A DNA stretch of 64,000 bases, taken from positions 128,044,766 to 128,108,765 of the forward strand of contig NC_089491.1 in assembly GCF_036850765.1 (NCBI RefSeq), written 5' to 3'. The translations under genes and the position numbers were made by a program. The notes below the pieces were generated by a model that was given only the letters and a program-made list of their open reading frames with translations, did no database searches and had not been told where the DNA came from. The first letter of the stretch is position 1. The number at the start of each line of letters is the position of its first letter. This document shows positions 58,640 to 64,000 of this stretch, in pieces. The stretch is from Saccopteryx bilineata. Taxonomy: Eukaryota > Chordata > Mammalia > Chiroptera > Emballonuridae.

Positions 58640-58996
58640 ATCTTTATTATTATTATTTTAATATTTGAGAGAGAGAGAGAGAGAGAGACAGGCAGGGAGA
58701 GAGAGTGTGAGAAGCATCAACCCACAGTTGCTTTATTTTAGTTGTACACTGAGCTTCTCATAGTGCCTTGACCAGGGCTGTGCCAATGCTTCCTTGCCCA
58801 AGCCAGAGACCTCAGGGTTTTCATGCCAGTGACCTTTGGGCTCAAGCTGGCGAGCTTTGGGATCATGGACAATTCCCCGCTCAAGCTAGAGACCCGCATG
58901 ATGAGTCTGCACTCCCAGCCAGTGACTTTGGGATTTTGAACTGAGGTCCTCAGCATTCTGGTTGATGCTTTATTCACTGCTCCTCCACCAGTTAGG
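58640..58996 (-). mobile_element. tRNA-derived SINE, family 2-like, diverged
   Basis: TTTGAGAGAGAGAGAGAGAG and GTGAGAAGCATC at left, then CATAGTGCCTTGACCAGG, repeated CTCAAGCTGGCGAGC-type phrases, and a tRNA-like head in reverse (GATGCTTTATTCACTGCTCC, CACCAGTTAGGC) at right. The A tail is at left. Older than the 59685 copy. Confidence 0.75.
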
Positions 58997-59684
58997 CAAA
59001 AATATATTTATAATATTAAAAATATCCATTTATTTTACAAGTATTTCTTGAGAGCTAACTATGTGTAAAACTGTGTGCAGAAATCTGTAGGGGATTTACT
59101 ATTTTAAATTGTTTTAACTCTCACCTGATAAAATCAATATAGCAAGGAAATTCAAAATATGCTTAAAAAATACAGTGGAGCTTTAACTATAAAACAGAAA
59201 TTGAGAATGTTAATAGTATTGAGCAGATCTAGAGTTCATTTCCAGATGTGGGAGTAGCAACATTGCTGAGAGTAATTTGACACCAAGCTTTGAAAAAAAA
59301 CTGAAGGAAATTTTAGCACAGGGAATGGCATAAGAAAGTCATGAAACAGCTGTTTAGCCAGCGTTAGTAGTTTATTCCAATATATAGTATCAACTTAATG
59401 TAGGAAGATATGTTATGTTGCCAGCTGCTTCTGATAGAAGTTATGTTTGAAAGTACATTAGGATAATATTGTGGAAGATTTAACCCTAGTTAAAGAATTT
59501 GGGGATAGTGGGCACATGATGCAATATACAAATATGTATTATAGATATACTTGAAACCTATATGGTCCTATTAAACTATGTCTCCTCAATAAATTTAATT
59601 TAAGAGATATGAATTAGGATTCTGTGGGCATATAGCATTGTCCCCTGAATACATACAATTTATGCTTGTCTTAAAAGCCTAAAA
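58997..59684. other. Stretch without a gene
   Basis: Unique-looking AT-rich DNA. I see no repeat ends and no protein-like frame. Confidence 0.5.
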
Positions 59685-60010
59685 GCCTGACCAGGTGGTG
59701 GCGCAGTGGATGGAACGTCGGACTGGGATGCCGAAGACCCAGGTTCAAGACCCCGAGGTCGCCAGCTTGAGCGCAGGCTCATCTGGTTTGAGCAAAGCTC
59801 ACCAGCTTGGACCCAAGATTGCTGGCTCGAGCAAGGGGTTACTCGGTCTGCTGTAGCCCCACGGCTTTCAAGGCACATATGAGAAAGCAATCAATGAACA
59901 ACTAAGGTGTCACAATGAAAAAATGATTGATGCTTCTCAACTCTCTCCATTCCTGTGTGTCTGTCCCTATCTATCCCTCTCTCTGACTCTCTTTCTGTCT
60001 CTGGGGAAAA
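59685..60010 (+). mobile_element. tRNA-derived SINE, family 2, well preserved
   Basis: The clearest family 2 copy: head GCCTGACCAGGTGGTGGCGC, box A-like GTGGCGCAGTGGATGG and box B-like GGTTCAAGACCCC, followed by CGCCAGCTTGAGCG, CATATGAGAAAGCAATC, GATTGATGCTTCTCAAC, CTGTCCCTATCTATCCCTC and an A-rich tail. The octamer AAAAGCCT is repeated at its left edge. Strong retention of the consensus suggests a fairly recent insertion. Confidence 0.9.
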
Positions 60011-60870
60011 AAAAGAAAAGTGTAAAAAATAAGAATGTGGTTATTTTAAATAATAGAATAGAAAAATCTGGTACAAGGTACAATGAATTTTTCTTTTGGA
60101 TATGCTATATACATGCAAACATAATTATACATACATGTACCCCAAAAATGTGTGTACAGGTAGGTGTATGTGTATCACTTAATCTGGCTTTATCTTACAA
60201 AATAGGTTAGAGGACAATCAGCGTGAATTTGAATAGAAATTATTAATAATTTTGAGACTCCATCATTCATTTTTGTATCTGTAAAAATGATCATTATTTA
60301 TAATAAAATATATAATTTTTCATTTTCTTCTACTTTGTGGAGGGAAAAAGGATCGTGTGTCCAGTTTGACTGCACTGCCCTGTGAATAATCTATTCAGAA
60401 GAGTAGAATGATCATTTGTTGTAGAATAAGAAAGGTAATAAGTAAGTAGCCTGAGTAAATACTATTCATAGAAAAATATATACCAGATTATTTTGGGGGG
60501 AGAATAGACACAACTATTTAGCTCACATCTCTATTCTAGAATGTGAAGTTTCAAAGTGATTCTACTTAATTTGAGTAGCTTTGAGTGTGACTCTCATGCC
60601 CTTTAATAATTTTAGAACTACATGTCAAAACCTTCATGATATTAATTATTTTAATAGAACTAGTGAAGACTTAATTAATCATTACTACATAGACAAAGAA
60701 ATGCCAAGGACAATATCTTGGTGGTCAACTATTTAGCCGAAACATCAATTTTAACAGTACGCAAGGAATGTGGTATATAAAGTACAGGTAAGCCCTTTAC
60801 AAATATAAGCTTTTAGTTATTTTGTTTTCCAACAATATAAAAAGAGATCAAGTACTTAGTACCTGAGTGT
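60011..60870. other. AT-rich stretch without a gene
   Basis: No repeat ends and no protein-like frame are recognisable. Confidence 0.5.
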
Positions 60871-60882
60871 AAATATGCTTTT

Positions 60883-60901
60883 TTTCTTTTCTTTTCCAAG
60901 T

Positions 60902-60952
<51 letters not shown>

Positions 60953-61129
60953 CATTCATGCGTCCCAACCAGGATGCACCAGGCAACCCCTATCTGGGGA
61001 CAATGCTCTGCCCATTTAGGACCATGCTCACAACTGAGCTATTTTTAGTGCCTGAGGCAGAGACTCAATGGAACCATCCATAGTGCCCACAGCCAGTGCA
61101 TTTGAATCAATAGAGCTATGGCTGTGGGA

Positions 61130-61186
<57 letters not shown>

Positions 61187-61299
61187 GACAGAGTGGAGAA
61201 TCAGATGGTCACTTCTTCTGTGTGCCCTTACTGGGAATCAAACCTGGGACATCCACATGCTGAGCCAATGCTCTACCACTGAGCCAACTGGCTAGGGCC
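60883..61299 (-). mobile_element. tRNA-derived SINE, family 1, with two expanded GA runs
   Basis: An antisense family 1 copy (end GGCTAGGGCC at right, T-rich tail at left). GA microsatellites have grown at 60908-60950 and 61134-61182, the second in the CTCTCTCT block of the SINE. AAATATGCTTTT lies on both sides (60871-60882 and 61300-61311). It is more diverged than the SINE directly to its right. Confidence 0.88.
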
Positions 61300-61311
61300 A
61301 AATATGCTTTT

Positions 61312-61680
61312 TCTTTTTTTTTTTCCTGTATTTTTCTGAAGCTGGAAACGGGGAGAGACAGTCAGACTCCCGCATGCGCCCGACCAGGATCCACCCGGCA
61401 CGCCCACCAGGGGGCAACGCTCTGCCCCTCCAGGGCGTCGCTCTGTTGCGACCAGAGCCACTCTAGCGCCTGGGAAAGAGGCCGAGGATCCATCCCCAGC
61501 GCCTGGGCCATCCCTGCTCCAGTGGAGCCTTGGCTGCGGGAGGGGAAGAGAGAGACAGAGAGGAAGGGGGGGGTGGAGAAGCAGATGGGTGCTTCTCCTG
61601 TGTGCTCTGGCCGGGAATTGAACCCAGGACTTCTGCACGCCAGGCCGACGCTCTACCCCTGAGCCAACCGGCCAGGGCTC
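61312..61680 (-). mobile_element. tRNA-derived SINE, family 1, young
   Basis: A well-kept antisense family 1 copy (CpG-bearing body, head GCCCTGGCCGGTTGGCTCAG on the minus strand). Its flanks are AAATATGCTTTT at 61300-61311 and 61681-61692, the same sequence that flanks the preceding SINE. It therefore used the same target sequence again. Confidence 0.93.
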
Positions 61681-61888
61681 AAATATGCTTTTAACTTTCT
61701 GAAAATAAAAATATTTTTAAAATTCTATTTGCTGATAATTTCTATTGTTTACTGTGTTTTCCATGATGATTAATTTAAAACACTGAATGGTCATATCACT
61801 TTGTTAAAAAGCTTTATTAAGACTACCCTTAGTATCTTAATGAAATGTCAGGAATCAGTATATGCTTTCAAAGGTTTTTCCTAATTAT

Positions 61889-62258
61889 GCATCTTTTTTT
61901 TTTTTTTTGACTGACACAGAGAGAGAGAGTCAGATAGAGGGACAGCTAGGGAGACAGACAGGAAGGAAGAGAGATGAGAAGCATCAATTCTTTGTTGTAG
62001 CACCTTGTTGTTCAATGATTGCTTTCTCATATGTGTCTTGACCGGGGTTCTGCAGCGGAGTGACTGACCCCTTGTTAAAGCCAACAACCTTGGGCTCAAG
62101 CCAGCAACCTTGGGCATCAAGCCAGCAACATTTAGGCTCAAGCCAGCAACCATGAGGTCATGTCTATGATCCCACGCTCAAGCCAACGACCCTGCACTCA
62201 AGCTGGTGAGCCCACATTCAAGCCGGATGAATCCACGCTCAAACCAGCAACCTTGGAG
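61889..62258 (-). mobile_element. tRNA-derived SINE, family 2, cut by L1-D
   Basis: An antisense family 2 copy with a 15-base T run at left and repeated CTCAAGCCAGCAACC phrases. The part holding the tRNA-like head is missing because L1-D begins (as its A tail) at about 62259. The remainder of the SINE would lie beyond the L1, outside the window. Confidence 0.87.
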
Positions 62259-64000
62259 TTTTATTTTATTTTATTTTTTTTTAATAAATTTTTATTAATG
62301 GTAATGGGATGACATTAATAAATCAGGGTACATATATTCAAAGAAAACATGTCTAGGTTATTTTGTCATCAAATTATGTTGCAAACCCCTCGCCCAAAGT
62401 CAGATTGTCCTCCGTCACCCTCCATCTAGTTCTCTGTGCCCCTCCCCCTCCCCCTAACTCTCTCCCTCCCTCCCTCCCATGTCCTCCCTCCCCCCCCACC
62501 CTTGGTAACCACCACACTCTTGTCCATGTCTCTTAGTCTCATTTTTATGTTCCACCAATGTATGGAATCATGTAGTTCTTGTTTTTTTCTGATTTACTTA
62601 TTTCACTCCTTATAATGTTATCAAGATCCCACCATTTTGCTGTAAATGATCTGATGTCATCATTTCTTATGGCTGAGTAGTATTCCATAGTGTATATGTG
62701 CCACATCTTCTTTATCCAGTCTTCTATTGAAGGGCTTTTTGGTTGTTTCCATGTCTTGGCCACTGTGAACAGTGCTGCATGAACATGGGGCTACATGTGT
62801 CTTCACGTATCAATGTTTCTGAGGTTTTGGGGTATATACCCAGTAGAGGGATTGCTGGGTCATAAGGTAGTTCTATTTGCAGTTTTTTGAGGAACCACCA
62901 TACTTTCCTCCATAATGGTTGTACTACTTTACAGTCCCACCAACAGTGAATGAGGGTTCCTTTTTCTCCACAGCCTCTCCAACATTTGCTATTACCCGTC
63001 TTGTTGATAATAGCTAATCTAACAGGAGTGAGGTGGTATCTCATTGTAGTTTTGATTTGCATTTCTCTAATAACTAATGAAGCTGAGCATCTTTTCATAT
63101 ATCTGTTGGCCATTTGTATCTCTTCCTGGGAGAAGTGTCTGTTCATGTCCTCTTCCCATTTTTTTATTGGATTGCTTGTTTGTTTGTTGTTGAGTTTTAT
63201 GAGTTCTTTGTAAATTTTGGATATTAGGCCCTTATCTGAGCTGTCGTTTGAAAATATCAGTTCCCATATAGTTGGCTGTCTGTTTATTTTGATATCAGTT
63301 TCTCTTGCTGAGCAAAAACTTTTAATTCTGATGTAGTCCCATTCATTTATCTTTGCCTTCACTTCTCTTGCCATTGGAGTCAAGTTCATAAAAAGTTCTT
63401 TAAAACCCAGGTCCATGATTTTAGTACCTATGTCTTCTTCTATGTACTTTATTGTTTCAGGTCTTATATTTAGGTCTTTGATCCATTTTGAATTAATTTT
63501 AGTACACGGGGACAGGCTGTAGTCGAGTTTCATTCTTTTGCATGTGGCTTTCCAGTTTTCCCAACACCATTTGTTGAAGAGGCTTTCTTTTCTCCATTGT
63601 GTGTTGTTGGCCCCTTTATCAAAGATTATTTGACCATATATATGTGGTTTTATTTCTGGGCTTTCTATTCTGTTCCATTGGTCTGAGTGTCTATTTTTTT
63701 GCCAATACCATGCTGTTTTGATTATCGTGGCCCTATAATATAGTTTAAAGTCAGGTATTGTAATGCCCCCAGCTTCATTCTTTTTCCTTAGGATTGTTTT
63801 GGCTATTTGGGTTTTTTTATAGTTCCATATAAATCTGATGATTTTTTGTTCCATTTCTTTAAGAAATCTCATAGGGATTTTGATGGGAATTGCATTAAAT
63901 TTGTATATTGCTTTGGGTAATATGGCCATTTTGATTATATTTATTCTTCCTATCCAAGAACAAGGAATATTTTTCCATCTCATTGTATCTTTTTCGATTT
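62259..64000 (-). mobile_element. LINE-1 copy D, 3' part (continues past the window)
   Basis: A tail of TTTTATTTTATT units is followed by a 3' UTR and ORF2 in antisense that agree almost base for base with L1-B, including the 3' UTR CT-rich tract. The element runs off the right edge in the ORF2 reverse transcriptase to Cys-rich interval, so its 5' end, length and target duplication cannot be seen. Confidence 0.95.
62545..64000 (-). pseudogene. L1-D ORF2, C-terminal part with one frameshift
   Basis: The visible protein (63983-62724) covers the ORF2 interval after reverse transcriptase, from [16 protein letters not shown] through the CX3CX7HX4C block to DTCSPMF. There one T is missing (about 62779-62781; ATGTTCATGCAGC against ATGTTCATTGCAGC in L1-B), and the frame turns into [11 protein letters not shown]. 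The normal end ...[10 protein letters not shown] follows in the other frame (62763-62545). In the first part the only difference from L1-B I noticed is Leu for His (FKELFMN). The N-terminal half lies beyond the window. Confidence 0.92.

Overview
This window looks like a stretch of mammalian nuclear genome, most probably from a bat. It is AT-rich, has no recognisable intact host gene, and is built largely of interspersed repeats. The evidence for a bat is: several tRNA-derived SINE families of the kind I associate with bats outside the vespertilionid Ves group (many copies, both strands); a Helitron copy that still carries readable Pif1-type helicase motifs, which among mammals is best known from bats; a non-autonomous hAT element with a perfect 8-bp target duplication; and young LINE-1 elements. 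The family (rhinolophoid, emballonurid or other) cannot be settled from the sequence alone.

Layout. 1-5.2 kb: tail of an old L1 ORF2, then mostly anonymous AT-rich DNA with a MIR and a SINE. 5.2-26.3 kb: a nested complex. An ancient sense-strand L1 is split by a decayed near-full-length L1 (L1-A, about 9031-17580), which itself holds three SINEs and a solo LTR, and is split again by a young full-length L1 (L1-B, 18099-25837) flanked by a 15-bp target duplication. 26.3-35.2 kb: unique AT-rich DNA with a hAT element (28543-29052), SINEs and a Helitron (32000-33987) reduced to its helicase part. 35.2-46.7 kb: an old L1 hosting a Tigger element and a SINE, a second Tigger-like element, RTE, L2 and MIR fossils, a compound tetranucleotide array, and two copies about 8.2 kb apart of a roughly 345-bp unclassified segment. 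46.7-49.4 kb: the longest stretch without obvious repeats, with one weak exon-like candidate. 49.4-57.3 kb: a full-length antisense L1 (L1-C) with a long open ORF2 and tandem GC-rich units in its 5' UTR. 57.3-64 kb: L2 fossil, SINEs (two of them stacked at one target site) and the 3' part of another antisense L1 (L1-D), nearly identical to L1-B.

Functionally the window records retrotransposon activity rather than host pathways. L1-B keeps an intact ORF1 but has a one-base deletion in ORF2. L1-C keeps an ORF2 open through endonuclease, reverse transcriptase and Cys-rich region but has a frameshifted ORF1. The near identity of L1-B and L1-D implies recent amplification of one subfamily. The L1 machinery presumably mobilised the SINEs. 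The most interesting points are the interchangeable L1 5' UTRs (one with tandem promoter-like monomers), the shared CRE-like plus YY1-like start of the young L1s, the two-ended Helitron, and the unexplained duplicated segment.
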